Below, piece after piece: positions 43,202 to 55,638 of a stretch of 64,000 bases of DNA. Each line of letters opens with the position of its first letter. The first letter of the stretch is position 1. The notes under the pieces are model-generated. The model had not been told where the DNA came from and did not search any database. It saw only the letters and a program-made list of their open reading frames with translations. Location of the stretch: contig NADL03000688.1 of assembly GCA_002205965.3 (NCBI GenBank), forward strand, positions 310,001 to 374,000, written 5' to 3'. Made by a program: the position numbers and the translations under genes. The stretch comes from Kappaphycus alvarezii. Its lineage: Eukaryota > Rhodophyta > Florideophyceae > Gigartinales > Solieriaceae.

Positions 43202-45430
43202 AATTGCAAAGAGTGGGTCTACATACTGTACGTACATTCGCGGTAGGGACCTATTTGCAGCAAACCAACTCTGTTCTCAGGGTATGTAAGTAGCTACCCA
43301 AATTACGCCTTGTCTGCGATAGCTGTTATATATCAGGAAAATTACTTAAGCCACCCCATTCAACCCCGTTAGGCGATTGCTGTTACGGTACAAGCAAAAT
43401 TAACCACCCCATTTACCTCATCAACCCAGTATTATGTCGAACCCATTCGACTTTACACTCAACCTCCGCTATCAGGAAAATTGAGTAAACCACCCCATTA
43501 ACCCTGAACCTCTGTTCATCTGGTCGCTACGCAAATCAGGCTTCGTCTCCATAATCTCTACTATAGCTCAACCCCACCCTACTTCACTATTGATCCTTTA
43601 CAATAAAACCCCCGTGAACACCGTAATCTAGATTGAGCAAATCCAATTTCAATGAAGAAACTGTGTCTGTCGAATCTGAATCCAGTGACAAATGTACTCC
43701 AGATTTCAACTTTACTGTACTTTACAGTACTGCTGTTCCTCGGGGGGTACATGGTAGGGATGAATGTTATTTATTTTAGTACTGAACTGCACGGTCCTAG
43801 CATTTGCGGTGCACCGTGTAGCCCTGTATCGCAGAGATTTGTACCACACACATTTACTATACTCGCCCGTTCACGACAAATTTCAGTCTCGCGCCTTTCT
43901 TTGCGGTGATGTGAAGTAAAAAAATGCCAGCACGGTGTCTATGTAGGAAGTGTTCTGTGGCAGTAGATGTACAACACGAACCGGATTGTCCTTACATTTG
44001 GCATTGTTACAGAACAGCATCGTAGGCAGCGGACGTGTGATTTCTGTGGTAATCAGGGCAGCTTTGGGTCCCGCAAATTCACAGCTTGAGGATATGCCAA
44101 GCGTAAAACACCCAAACCTTTCCCCAGCTTCAAGGTATCGAGGCTGAAAAAAATATTACAAGATCAAAGGTTGATGGTATTTTCGGATACATAGTACTGT
44201 ACAGTACAGCACAGTACAGTACATACATACAAACTTCGATCCCAGAACTTCTTTTACTTCCAGTACTGTAAATGCCTCAAAAAATCACTGTCAACGGACA
44301 TTTGGATATTTTCATCAAACCTAATTTCTTTCACCTGTCTTTTCATCACTTACTCTGCAAAAACAAAACTGACCATATCTTTCAAATATTAAGTCACCCC
44401 ACATTTCCCCCCCTCTTTTCCTCTCTGCAAAAAAGCGATGAGGGGGCATGAAAAGTAATTGCTAATAATCAGTTTCCGAGCGGTCGATAAATGTACATAC
44501 CGAAAAGCTCCGCTTTGCACGGTATCAGCATTGGTTTACGAATCGTCTCCCCAAATTTTGCAAAACTTATGCAGCAGTAGGGGATCCTCAACCTTGCTAC
44601 CGTTTCAAACGTCGCAAAGGTTTCATATCGCAATCACTGAGCCCTACTTGCGTCACGGCATCGACAAGAAAACAACAATTTTGCAGAACAAATTATTTTT
44701 CTTTCACCAATCCAGCGAACCTCAAAATAATGATGTCTATTTATTCATTGTCGATCAAAGGCCCAAACTCGCCCTACGATACACGGCTGTGCGGTAATAC
44801 CTCCTCAGGTGTGAACATGCAGCTTCCTTTCCTTTGTGTGAAAAGGACCCCCGTGTTCCCCGTCGGGGAATCAGGCAGAGTTTGTAAAGGCGATAGATAT
44901 TGTCGGTGGAATCGCTTTGTGTTAACAATAAGCTCCCTGCCCTTTGACGGCCGAATTCCGTCATATATATTCTTGCACCACCAATGACAGATCCTCAGCA
45001 TATTATATTTTCTTTGTTATCGTTTCTGCACAAGCGATAAATCCGTGAATGTCTTGAGCAATCATCGCCAAGGGAGGTAGAATATATCCCTCTTAACTCC
45101 TTCGCGATAAACTACTGAAGCATGTTGTGAGGGGAAGTTTTAGATGTTTTATTGCTGGAAGATATATTCGACTATGTTGCGAGTGCTGCATAAAATGTAT
45201 AGGTCAATCGATACATGTACTACTCATTACCTACGCTCTAACCACTCATTCGAATCCTCTCACCCAAGTCAGAATTTTCTTTCCCGTGCGTTGCGCTATA
45301 TATATTGCCACACGCGGAGGATTCACCGCTCGACCCAATGAAGTCTGTTATATTCCATCGCATTTAGAATTTCCCCTACGTCATCTCCCCGGTCCAAAGC
45401 AGAACCAAATCTTCACCTCATCCGTCCATC
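43202..45430. promoter_or_regulatory. Intergenic region upstream of the Cys-module secreted protein gene
   Basis: No recognised gene in 2.2 kb. Two direct repeats of ATCAGGAAAATT ... CACCCCATT lie at about 43330-43365 and 43471-43503. TACTGTA/TACAGTA clusters lie at about 43713-43735 and 44193-44224. A TATA-like GCTATATATATTG at about 45295-45307, about 125 bases before the ATG at 45431, is the best core-promoter candidate. Confidence 0.45.
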
Positions 45431-47205
45431 ATGACGACCGTTGCAGCCGCTCTAATCTTTCTCTCAGTCATCTCCATCTCTCTCGCACAAACATGTCCCT
45501 GTATATGTCGCACTGGGAGCAATGCCATGGTAAGCACGATAAACGAATGCCGTCGCCCTGCTCTCTCTGCATTTTGCGACTTCAACCCGTGCAGGCGTCC
45601 AACGGGGCCCCCGGCTTCTTCTGCTGCGACCCATCACCATTGCCGACCCCGTCCGTCTCTCCGACCATCACCGTCTCGCCATCACCCACACCATCCCCTT
45701 CCCCGCCCGTCTCATGCCCCTGTCGATGCCGCACTGGCTTTTTCCAAGTCGCCAGTGCCGAGAACGAGTGCACAACCGTCGGCTGCGCAGTGTTACCCTG
45801 CGTGCGCGGCTTGAGCATCGGAACCTTTTGTTGCAATGAGTCCCCATCCCCGACTCCGAGTCCCAGCCCCGAGCCGTGCCCGTGCGTTTGCCGCACTGGT
45901 GTGAACCAAGTGGCGTCAGCGATAAGAGATTGTGGACTTGCAACCACCCCGCTTCGGTGTCTCGTCGGAGTTTGTGTGCGCGTAAATGGGGCACTTGGGA
46001 CTTCTTGCTGTGATCCAGGGGTGGTGACGCCCTTGCCCTCACCTAGTATGCTGTCTCCTAGCCCGTTTACAACTACACCGAGTCCGGTAGCAATGATCTC
46101 GACGTCGCCGACGACATCGCTGGTTGCGTCTCCTCCGCCTGTGGAGATGGACCCTTTAGTGAGCCCGAATATATCCGTGGTGATTGAAGTTCCTGATGCT
46201 TCATTTCCGTCTGGGTCACCGGAGGTAGAATCGCCTATTGCCTCGGCAACGCCTGTGGTGATTCCCACTGCACCAGTGGTAATGGAACCTACTGAGAGCC
46301 CGGAGTTAACGGTGTTGGCATCTCCGGACATGATTACACCTACTGCTGAAGATGTGGACCTTCAGCCTAGTGAAAGTCCGGAAGTGACAGTGACAGAATC
46401 ACCGGAGATTGTTATACCCAATACGCTCGCAACTCCTGAGGAAACGGACGTTGAGCCTAGTGAGAGCCCAGATGTAATTGTAACCGATGTGATGGAGTCA
46501 CCGGAGATTATTATTTCAACTGCGCTCGCAACTCCTGAGGAAACGGACGTTGAGCCTAGTGAGAGCCCAGATGTAATTGTAACCGATGTGATGGAGTCAC
46601 CGGAGATTATTATTTCTACTGCGCTAGCAACTCCTGAGGAAACGGACGTTGAGCCTAGTGAGAGTCCAGATGTAATTGTAACCGATGTGATGGAGTCACC
46701 GGAGATTATTATTTCAACTGCGCTCGCAACTCCTGAGGAAACGGACGTTGAGCCTAGTGAGAGTCCAGATGTAATTGTAACCGATGTGATGGAGTCACCG
46801 GAGATTATTATTTCAACTGCGCTCGCAACTCCTGAGGAAACGGACGTTGAGCCTAGTGAGAGCCCAGATGTAATTGTAACCGATGTGATGGAGTCACCGG
46901 AGATTATTATTTCAACTGCGCTCGCAACTCCTGAGGAAACGGACGTTGAGCCTAGTGAGAGCCCAGATGTAACTGTAACCGATGTGATGGAGTCACCGGA
47001 GATTATTATTTCTACTGCGCTAGCAACTCCTGAGGAAACGGACGTTGAGCCTAGTGAGAGCCCAGATGTAATTGTAACCGATGTGATGGAGTCACCGGAG
47101 ATTATTATGTCGACTGCGGTCGCAACTCCTGAGACCCCAGATTCTGAGCTTAATGAGAGTCCGGAGGTTTCTGATACTGGTGAACTACTGGATATGATGA
47201 CTTAA
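45431..47205 (+). CDS. Secreted protein with three Cys modules and seven 33-residue repeats; frame change in module 1
   Basis: A signal peptide opens the protein (MTTVAAALIFLSVISISLAQ, then TCPC). Three modules follow with the pattern CPCxCRTG ... C ... C ... C ... G-x-x-CC (eight Cys each), joined by PSPTPSPSP linkers that suggest an extracellular, possibly O-glycosylated protein. A Pro/Ser/Thr/Val region leads to seven near-identical units of 33 residues (LATPEETDVEPSESPDV...; 46425-47117) and an acidic tail. The frame with the signal peptide (45431 to about 45594) differs from the frame of the rest. Comparison with modules 2 and 3 places a loss of about four bases (GTGC) near 45590. It may be an assembly or allele defect. 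Cell-wall or matrix function is inferred from composition; I recognise no named family. Confidence 0.72.
46425..47117 (+). repeat. Seven tandem copies of a 99-bp coding unit
   Basis: Units start at 46425, 46524, 46623, 46722, 46821, 46920 and 47019. They differ at only a few positions (CTC/CTA GCA, TCA/TCT ACT, AGC/AGT CCA). A degenerate eighth partial unit follows at 47118. Confidence 0.95.
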
Positions 47206-50200
47206 TCACCATAGGTGATGACCCTTGCCTTGGCTACGTAAGACAGTTCTGGAGACTAAGCATTGAAGGTAAGTATTTGGCCGAAATCATTGGTGCTGGC
47301 GGCGTCTATGCTGAGTTGAAAGCGGTAGATAAGGTGATGAAGTAAGAGATAGGTATTGAATGAAACAGTTGAGAGTAGACTGATGAAGTACTCTATGGAC
47401 CTTTGTTGTAGACATGATTATGGCGATTAGATGGTTGAGTGAATTTTAGGTTTGAGGGTATAGACTGGGTACTATTATTACCGTTCGAATGGACTGGAAT
47501 GCTGCAACCGAGTCGAACGTTGAATCTATAAATTTACCAAAGGATTTAATGATGCACTTAGAATGAACGGAAATATCTTCCAACAGTAAAACACCCAAAC
47601 GTTTTCCCCTTAGAATGAAACATTGATTTTATATCCATCTCGTTACACTTGACAGAAAAGATATAGCAGGCCTTGAAAGTATGCAATCGTTTTAGCTGCG
47701 TCAGAATCGGTGTACGCGTAAGAAGCGAATGCGTACTTTACTGGCGGTTAGTAAGCATGAGAGAAATAAGTATGGCACGGCAATGGACTGAAGTCGACAT
47801 CTTCAAAATTTTTTGAGAAGGTAACACAGAGATTTCTGTTAGTATGTGTAGCAATGGTAGTAAAAAGCAGTATGGCAACTCGATGTTGGGAAGGGGGAAC
47901 CGAATGGGACCGAACCAAAACATTCAACAGGTTTACAGCCGTAGTTAAACTCCAAGTGAGCATAAATGTAACAATGAAAGTAACTTGGTTGACATGAGAG
48001 TGGTAATAATTGAGTAAGTTTTATGAATCGGAGAAAACATCTCATTCAGCCTGTGCCCATAATCCTAAATCCTTCGGGAACAGCTGGCTCTAATTTTCAA
48101 TCAGAAAAACACATTCTTTCCTGCGGCATGAGATAAATAGTTCCTGTATGCAGCACTGTGGAGTAGTGGTTTTAATCAAAGTGCTGTACAAGTCGTATTG
48201 TGGCAGGTGAGCTGGAGGAGGAATGTACCGAAACAAATTTGGTACAATGCATTCAAGCTGCCACATGGTTTGGATGTAAATTCGTAAGACTCTCAACCCT
48301 CGCAATGCTCGCAGTAAACAAACCCCATTTACCCCATTCTATTTGTTGGGAGGATTTACAGCCCTTCGATTCTTTGGAGGACTTGGGGAGTTGATGAATG
48401 GAATGCATGCAGACTAGTCCATATGCATTACGATTTAGGTGCATGAATCATTCAGTTGGTAATTAGGTACAGGCCTCTGTATGGTACGCACAGTTTACAT
48501 AATGCAATTAACAGTAAACGATTGCGTACTTTTTACTGCTCAAGCCCACTACCTCTTGTAGTACTGAAGGGGGGGATGTAGGATGCTTTCATGTTTGAAA
48601 GATATGGTCGGATGTGGCCCGGAATATCCGAGAGGGTGACCAGTGGTACCTCTTAATTTTCCCTAGAAAGCCGTCTCAAGGCCTGAATGATGAGCACGGC
48701 AAGTACATACGCAAACATGCACTGTAATGTGCATGAGATTTAGCGGGAATATACAAACTAGACCTTATCCTGCAGAAGGCAATCACTGGGTTGGACATGA
48801 GGGCTGCACTTTTGCGGCATGACAATATGCTGCATTGTGAATTGCTGAAACAACTGAGCTGTCGACTTCTAACAACACCGTGCGGCATCGCCAAGGTGCC
48901 GAGGAGCGATTTGCACCCACTTACCCGTTGGCATCTACTTTTTGTTGAAACGCAGGTTTCTGGGTTCCCCTTTCAATTTGCCATGCCATAGTTTACAGAC
49001 ATTAAAGGTATCTCTCATTCTCGATGAGCTGGCCGAGTTGTCAGCCTTGATATCGATACTCGCGCAGTCTTACCTTATTGACAGATACCACGGACTGCAA
49101 GATACTGGCCACTTACCTTGGCCAAAGTACGGGAGGTGTACTTTTCTTTAATAAGTATCTTGCATCTACTTAGTCGATACAAGCGAAATTCCTCGATGCT
49201 TAGAAAGGTCCCTTCAATCATTTCACATGCGTTTTCCATACCCTTTGATTTCTTGAAAAGAACCCGATATTTAAAGTCATTCAATATTGCAAACTGAAAT
49301 AGCCATCCTTCATATGAAACCGTGATCAAGTTCCTAGTGTTAAATCATCCAAAGAAAGTATTACGGGCGTTCAAGCCCTGACTCTGAAAATAAGTACTTC
49401 GACCCGCGAACGGAATCGCTCTGTCTATCGGTAGAAGCTTTCCTTCGTTGTAAATATTACTTATTTGCATAAGTATCATTCGCGCCACAACGAGCGGAGC
49501 GCAAAAAGTGCACGAGTTAGGCATGCCCGCTCTTTCCGTTGATCGCGATGACTTGGATGAAACTTATCCAATTATCCCTGAGATGCGCAGAGATGTGCCA
49601 TCGTTCCTGTTCTATTTAGTAGTAAATCGCCTCCACTGATTTCTTTCGAGGCGGCTCAATTTATCGGGGCATCATTGAGAAAAAGACCTTTCGAAAGTTA
49701 GACAGTTCTAACTTGCCGTTTTCGTCCAAAATGAGAAAAATATTTAGTTTTCAACATTCTTTGAAAGAAATGGAGATCTTAAAATAGTTGATGATGATTA
49801 TCAGAATTCCTGACAAGTAGCGGACAATGTTACGAATCGATGAACCACTCCAAAGTCTTCGAAAAATCCAACCCTTCATACACTTGCAAAACGAAAAATT
49901 AGAGTGATTTTCACAAGATTGCATGATTTATGCCGAGCAAAACTTTTGATATTTCTCAAGACGAGAATAAAGGGAGATTCATCAGGTTCGAATGGGCGCC
50001 AAATCGTTAACGATCCTCAATAACTTCTAAGCTCCATATCTACCCCTATCCACTCCTATATCTACATTTCACGAGCATGCACACCACCATACAAGCTGAC
50101 TGGATTTCAGCCAGCATATTTGTTGCAGTGAACGAACTCCCCGTATTCCCCCCATATCTATCCCCACTTAACCGGCATAAATTATTTCTAGGTTCCGCAG

Positions 50201-51044
50201 GTACAAAGTACTCCCTGTACTGTGTACTGAGCTCCGCGACTTCGTTACCCGTTTTGAATGTAGTCTCCAAATAATGCAAGGGCGACAGGTTTCTACCCGC
50301 CGCCCGCACCCGTAGCTAATTTATGAATACCCTCCGCACGCTTCTGTGCGACATTGTACAACCAATAAAGATTTACCACCACTGTACTGTACTATTCTTG
50401 TGGATATACTGTACTGTATCCTCATTGTTACGCCTCGAGTCGAACAATATTTCTCTGTTTCCTGACAAAACGTATTGTTACAGGGGCGATATTCTGAAGA
50501 AATGGTCTCCGAATGGGCCTATACACTTGTGCTCGATTCGGGGAGCTTTCTTCATGAACCATAAATCATGAATTCCATCACAGTTTGGCCTCGCGCTCGG
50601 TTTTGTTCACATCAATTCTCTGCTGGCGGGTTTGAAGAGGATGGTAATAGTTAATACCGTACAGAATCTACATGTACTGTGCATCGTGGCTCCTGTTGTA
50701 CGGTGGGAAAGAGAATATCTCTTTCTTTGCAGTAGCACTCATTTTTTTTGTTTCTTCTGAAGTATTCTAGGTCTTGAAACATAGACATTCAGAATTTCAT
50801 TGATTACGTGTAGCAGGATTTGAAGGCCAGATTTATTTCCGCGCTGAACATGCCAAGTTTTAAATAATACATCTATCGCTCTGTTGCCCTCCGTTAATCA
50901 GTTCAGAGTTGTTTCTTTGAAAAACATGGATTGGCGAATGTAGATTCTACATTTTGGAGAGATTACGCAAAAGATTTCCGCATTGGATGTAACTAAAATA
51001 TGATCATATTCATTACACCAGGCGAATTTCTGTAATAGGATGTG
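47206..51044. other. Intergenic region without recognised genes
   Basis: About 3.8 kb. A segment at 48567-48620 resembles 18535-18600 and 20757-20820 (TGTTTGAAAGATATGGTCGG-like). A reverse-strand frame of 84 residues at 49329-49075 (SYEGWLFQFAILNDF) is not recognised. The reverse-strand repeat at 50046-50340 is listed separately. TACTGTA sites cluster near 50375-50420. Confidence 0.45.
50046..50340 (-). repeat. Reverse-strand repeat with a short coding-like frame, copy 1
   Basis: The frame 50309-50046 begins MRAAGRNLSPLHYLETTFKT-NEVAEL and matches the frame at 59036-58839 (MRTAGGNLSRLHHLETKRKT-NEFAEL). DNA upstream of both also matches (CACGCTTCTGTG ... TGTACAAC ... TAAAGATTTACCA). It is a dispersed repeat, possibly the 5' end of a transposon gene. 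Function unknown. Confidence 0.5.
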
Positions 51045-51049
51045 ACAAT

Positions 51050-51768
51050 TGATAGGGGTAAATCGTCGGGAGAAGAGATACTTAGAACCAACTACCTCAA
51101 GACGGAGGTGTTGCGAGCGACAAAAGTGCTACCGTGGTATAGTTGAACAAATAAAAAGCAGTGTATATGGAAGAGAGTTGAGAGGGCTACAAGCAAGTAT
51201 AAAAGGGGCAGCGTCTACCACTGATGCTCTGCGACCTGCTTAGGAAAAAGTTTTCTTGGGTCTGAAGTTGACTCTCAACTTCCTACTACTCGGAGCTTGA
51301 CCTGAAGTTGTCTGCCAACTTGCTTGACCTCCACTAAAGGAAGCAGTTTACTCGGCTTATATAGACCTTTTGCTACCCTAAAAGTCTTCAAACAAACAGA
51401 CTAATAACCATAAAATGCATTCACGGGAATCGTGTGAACCAGAGAGACCATTAGAAGATATTTCCTCAAGGTAAATATCTAGGTGCCATACCCATGCCAG
51501 CCACCTATCGGCCAGGGGTGGTTTTGATGTGGCCATTATATAGACCTTTCAGAGTCACTCGTAGTATCACCCACAACCTAGAACTGTACTGACATCCACT
51601 ATGACAGTGTGTCCTAAAATAAAAAATCAACCGATGAATTTGCCACACTCACCCAAATTAAAAATATCTTGCAAATTCAAAAACTGTAAAAATATCTTCC
51701 CAGTTCCAATACTGTATACAATTATGGTCCTCATCTAGATTTTTTCGTGTGCGGATTTGCGCACATCA
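51050..51768 (-). repeat. 3' LTR of gypsy-1 (left copy)
   Basis: 719 bases, TG...CA ends, about 99.6% identical to 55727-56445. Confidence 0.95.
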
Positions 51769-51845
51769 CGCCCTTCCGCTCAAGACGAATGTCCCGGCTC
51801 GTCACTGCTCTTCTTCTGTTTCCGTTAGTGTTCGCTGTCTTATTG

Positions 51846-52176
51846 ATAAAATATATGGTCTCTCAAACAGGTATGGATGCAAATGATTACCAATATGATG
51901 CTCTAAAAAGTAGTTTTGCATTACTGGTACCTCACTTTGTAGCATAGCCTCATATATTGGTTTGATAACATCGAGATGGGGTTGAATACATACTTCTTCC
52001 GTGACTCTTCCGAATCTTCCAAGAGTGAAAAAATATATGTGATATGCAAACTCTTCTGGAAGATGCCGGAGGAATGGATGCCGATAAGAAAAGAAGACGC
52101 GCATCATCAAGAACGAATCTTCGTAAGATAAGTGCGGTCCATGTAGCGCCCTAAAACATAAACAGATGCTTATCAT
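51846..52176 (-). other. gypsy-1 accessory domain, copy B
   Basis: About 110 residues starting MISICLCFRALHGPHLSYED. It shares with copy A the series ICLCFR-L-GP-L--ED, RV-FS, EF---IY, GR-G-V and I-PIY, and a closing RPYI / EPYV. Position between pol and LTR is where env-like or accessory genes occur in some gypsy elements. No transmembrane segment or known fold is obvious. Confidence 0.7.
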
Positions 52177-52484
52177 GAAATAAGAAATGACCTGCGCATC
52201 TTTCGCATCCTCGGAGATATTGCGCAGCCAAAAAGATAATCTTCTTTTTCCGACTGTATGCTGTGCATGGTTGTGAAGGAGAGCTAGAGATGAAGTTGTG
52301 GTGGACGGTCCCGATGAATGGCCGCGACCAGCTCCTGACGTACTGGGACCTGCACGAGGTCCTCTCGGGGACGACCGGAACCTCTTCTGGGCGGGTTGTT
52401 GTCTCCAGAAGGTCCTCCTCTGGTCATCATCACTGCTTCAGGAGGATCCTCGCCGCCTCCAATGTTCCCAATTTGTGGCGGAGA

Positions 52485-52808
52485 AACGTAAGGTTCCCAT
52501 AGAGGATACGAGACCAGTCTGTACTCCATATCCGGGGGTAAGGCGTAACCTCTCAGTCGCACGTCTTGGTTGTTCTTGAGAAATACGTAAATTGGACGTA
52601 TAATATTCAGATACGTTTGCGACAAGTCTCCAGCAGCTACCATTCCATATCTTCCTATAGAGTAATGATATATTACCTCCACAAACTCTGGACCTGCTTC
52701 CGTGAACCTTCCGTTTTGGAATGAAAATAGAACTCTTATTAATAGTCGGAAATCTTCTTCAGGTAGCAATGGTCCGTTCAACGTACGAAAACATAGGCAT
52801 ATATTAAT
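52485..52808 (-). other. gypsy-1 accessory domain, copy A
   Basis: About 108 residues (INICLCFRTLNGPLLPEEDF ... SYPLWEPYV), followed by a Gly/Pro/Arg-rich tail to 52284. The upstream neighbour on the same strand is the integrase C-terminal domain. Homologous to copy B by eye, clearly diverged, so the duplication is older than the insertion. Confidence 0.7.
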
Positions 52809-53761
52809 GTAGAAATGGATGATTACGTGGAGTTCGGAGAAGTCCCGCGAAATCGAGATGATCCATTCCCAGGCCCTTTTTCCTCCCATAGGAATCATTC
52901 TATAGTTAAAGATGAGTATGCCCCGTGGTTGCGCATAGTCCTGTGTGAGAAGGAATTCTTCAGGCCTCTGATGATAAGGGACCAGACGACGTGCATGGAT
53001 AGCCCTCCTTGATCTCTTCCCTGAGCTTGAACAGAGCTGATAGTGCGGGTGTCTTTCCTCCGTGACGATGCAAGGGTTCGAGTACTTGGTTTGGAAGGCC
53101 GGCCACTTCACAGCCTGCTGCATTGCTTTTCCATGTACTAAAAGTACTTTAGAGCCAACTGAAAAGGTTCTGACTGCAGTTTTTTTTGGTTTTTTTTTGG
53201 TTCTGCATCCTTTTTTGGTGCGACCACAACTGGAAACGACCACGGGGATGAAACTGGTCGAATAATATCATTTTTCAGCATACTTGTAACATTTTCTGAG
53301 ATAAATTGGTCATATTTTGGCGGTTGACGTCTGGGCTTGTGGTAAATCGGTTGAGTGTCGGTAAGTTCGAACGAGTGAGTAACCGGTACACTTTCTTGTC
53401 TTAAATCTGATACACTCAATGCAATTATTTCGGAAGATGTTAACATGTCGGATATTTTCAGTGAGGCGGCGGCGGGAAGGTGCTGCACTTTTCCTTGGAT
53501 TTCTGCCATTTGGCGCCCTTTTCTTCTTGATTCTCAACCTCAATATTTTGAAGGACCTCTCCGTCGTGCTCACATCTTCATGTATGGAATTCGACGTATT
53601 CTTATTTTCTTTGCAAAGGTAATCTTCTTTCATTCTCCGAATTCTGTCCTTTGATTCGATATCATCGCAAAAAGAAACATATTCGGGTTTCAAACTTATT
53701 CTAGAATTCCAGTCGTCATCTGTCTCAAACCCAGAATCATAATCGTCCCATGCCATGTTCA

Positions 53762-54715
53762 TTACCCCCAAGGGTACCCTTTTCCACTTCCGAAAATGTT
53801 CGTTGGTTCCGAATCTTCGCTGTCATAGCTATAAGTGAAATCTTCACTGTCCGTTTCTTTTAAATCTTCAGGATGCGTGCTTTTGTCGAAATCCAGGGGC
53901 ATCTTCACGGTTCTGCCATCAATATTAACTGAAACCATTTGATTGCCCAAGTCAATGCATGTCCCTAGTCTTTCCATGGTAGGGCAGCCAATGATTGCAT
54001 CGAAAGGGAGATCAGGCATGACAAGAAAGTCTACATCAACTTTAGAGTCCCCAAAGAACACGGAAACATTGTCAACAGTGCCCATGCATTTTGAGACGGT
54101 TCCGTCCGCTACAGTTATTTTTCGAGTCGTTGGAGTAATGTCGAGACCTAGATCTGTCACCAAAGTTTCTGAAATGAGGTTTGGAACAGCACCCGAATCG
54201 AAGAGAGCTTGGGTTTTCATGCCCAATACTTTGACTGGTACCAGCTTAAGACGTCTTGGTGCTGTCGAGGCCGATTGAAGAAACAGTTTCTTACCCTTAG
54301 CGGACTTATTAGACCTGATAATTTTTTTGAGTTCTTTTCTCGCATCCTCTGCGTCGCCCCTCAAAAGTTGACCAAACGTTATCCCAGTTGGGGCCGATGC
54401 AAGCTCAGCCACCAAATTGTACCTCTTCACATACTCTAGTACGTCCTTAGAGATACTCTTAACTTTCTTACTCTTTTTCATCTTCTTGGCCGGAGTGACT
54501 CCTACTCCTGGAACAACTTGATCAGACCTCTTGGTTCGAGGAGGTACAGGTGCTGGAATATGCTCCAGCATTCCATAATCTAGCCTAGGTTTCTTCGATA
54601 AAATGTTCCCTTCCCCATCCCTTTTTGTCACATTGACTTGACTAATCTCTTCAGCGATGGATACGTTACCGGCATCCGTCAACCTTTGATCCCTTCTATT
54701 TTGCAAGATTTTCAC
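53762..54715 (-). pseudogene. gypsy-1 protease-containing region
   Basis: Aspartic protease with LFDSGAVPNLISETLV (active-site D-S-G) and the later FDAIIGCPTMERLG (hydrophobic-G flap partner). A Lys-rich linker precedes it. Part of a broken element. Confidence 0.8.
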
Positions 54716-55638
54716 CTCTGGTCCTGACTCACTCCTCGCTTCCGATAAATTTGCTCTTCTGTTGTCTTTAGACCAGCAGTTACTTTCATGATGCCCATAT
54801 CGACCGCACTTTCCACAACGAGTGTTTCTATGTGGATTATCAGGACACCTGTTTGCAAAGTGTCCAGGCTTGTGACAGTAAGAACAGACTTCTGCGGCCT
54901 TAGGGGCCCCAGACTGGTTCTTCTTAATGGTAAGAGTAAGGCTTCCAACTGCGAGGTTATCATGTCAAGTCGATTATCGAATCGGGTTTCCAACCTTTCT
55001 TCCAAGTTTTTGACATCGCTCCTGACAGATTCTAATGCCGCTGCACTAGTAGCCGGCCTTTGATAATTCTTTTCAGGATGTACGATAGACATCGATGTGC
55101 GGGTTTCCCTCGATACCTCACTCAGTGACTGAAACGTCTCCGAATTTTTGACAAATTCTACTATGGTACCCTTCAGTTCATCAAAAGTGTGAGGGCCCTT
55201 GATGAGGAGGAAATCAGAGAGCCGCTTATCCCCCATAGCCGCCTTACGCAGCATTCCGTACTTGGCTTGGGCGTTGAACCCAGCCTTTTCATAAAGATCA
55301 CACAAGTACACCAATGAGCTTAACAAATCGTCGAAGTTGAGCTGGGCCTCTATGGCGGTACGAATCATCTCATCTGGTTCTACCTCCTTAGCATACTCTT
55401 TCACAAGCCACTCACATACGTCACCGAAGTTACGCCCAATCCCGTCAAGAGACCACCCGTCGATAAACTTGGACTTATATTTGTGCTTTGCGTCACCATG
55501 AAGATAGGCAAAGATACTTGCGGCCTTCTCTTCATCGCCCTTCTCACGCATCACAACGTTGACATATGTGTAAAGAAACTCCTCAACGTCTTCAGTCTTG
55601 CCCCCTGTGAACGTTATACGAGCAGCGTTGAGATCCAT
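54712..55638 (-). pseudogene. gypsy-1 gag
   Basis: About 308 residues from MDLNAARITFTGGKTEDVEEF. It has a retrotransposon gag fold pattern (FAYLHGDAKHKYKS, W-V-EYAKEV) and a coiled-coil-like LEERLETRFDNRLDMITSQLE. CCHC-type knuckle sequence lies close to its end. Part of a broken element. Confidence 0.82.

Noticed and set aside
38052-43216. Target duplication AGTAG / AGTGG around copia-3
   Set aside because: It needs a mismatch and a non-canonical LTR end, so it was not accepted.
45127-45430. Upstream start for the Cys-module protein at 45127
   Set aside because: This part is unlike the rest, lies before and across the TATA-like sequence, and lacks a signal peptide; the ATG at 45431 is followed by a clear one.
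49075-49329. Reverse frame with SYEGWLFQFAILNDF as a possible effector-like or transposon protein
   Set aside because: Too short and without neighbouring supporting motifs; no family could be assigned.
51049-51243. Small frame rich in Arg and Cys, also at 55699 and 14041, that looks like a conserved protein
   Set aside because: It lies inside the gypsy LTRs on the antisense strand; identity reflects recent LTR copies, not protein constraint.
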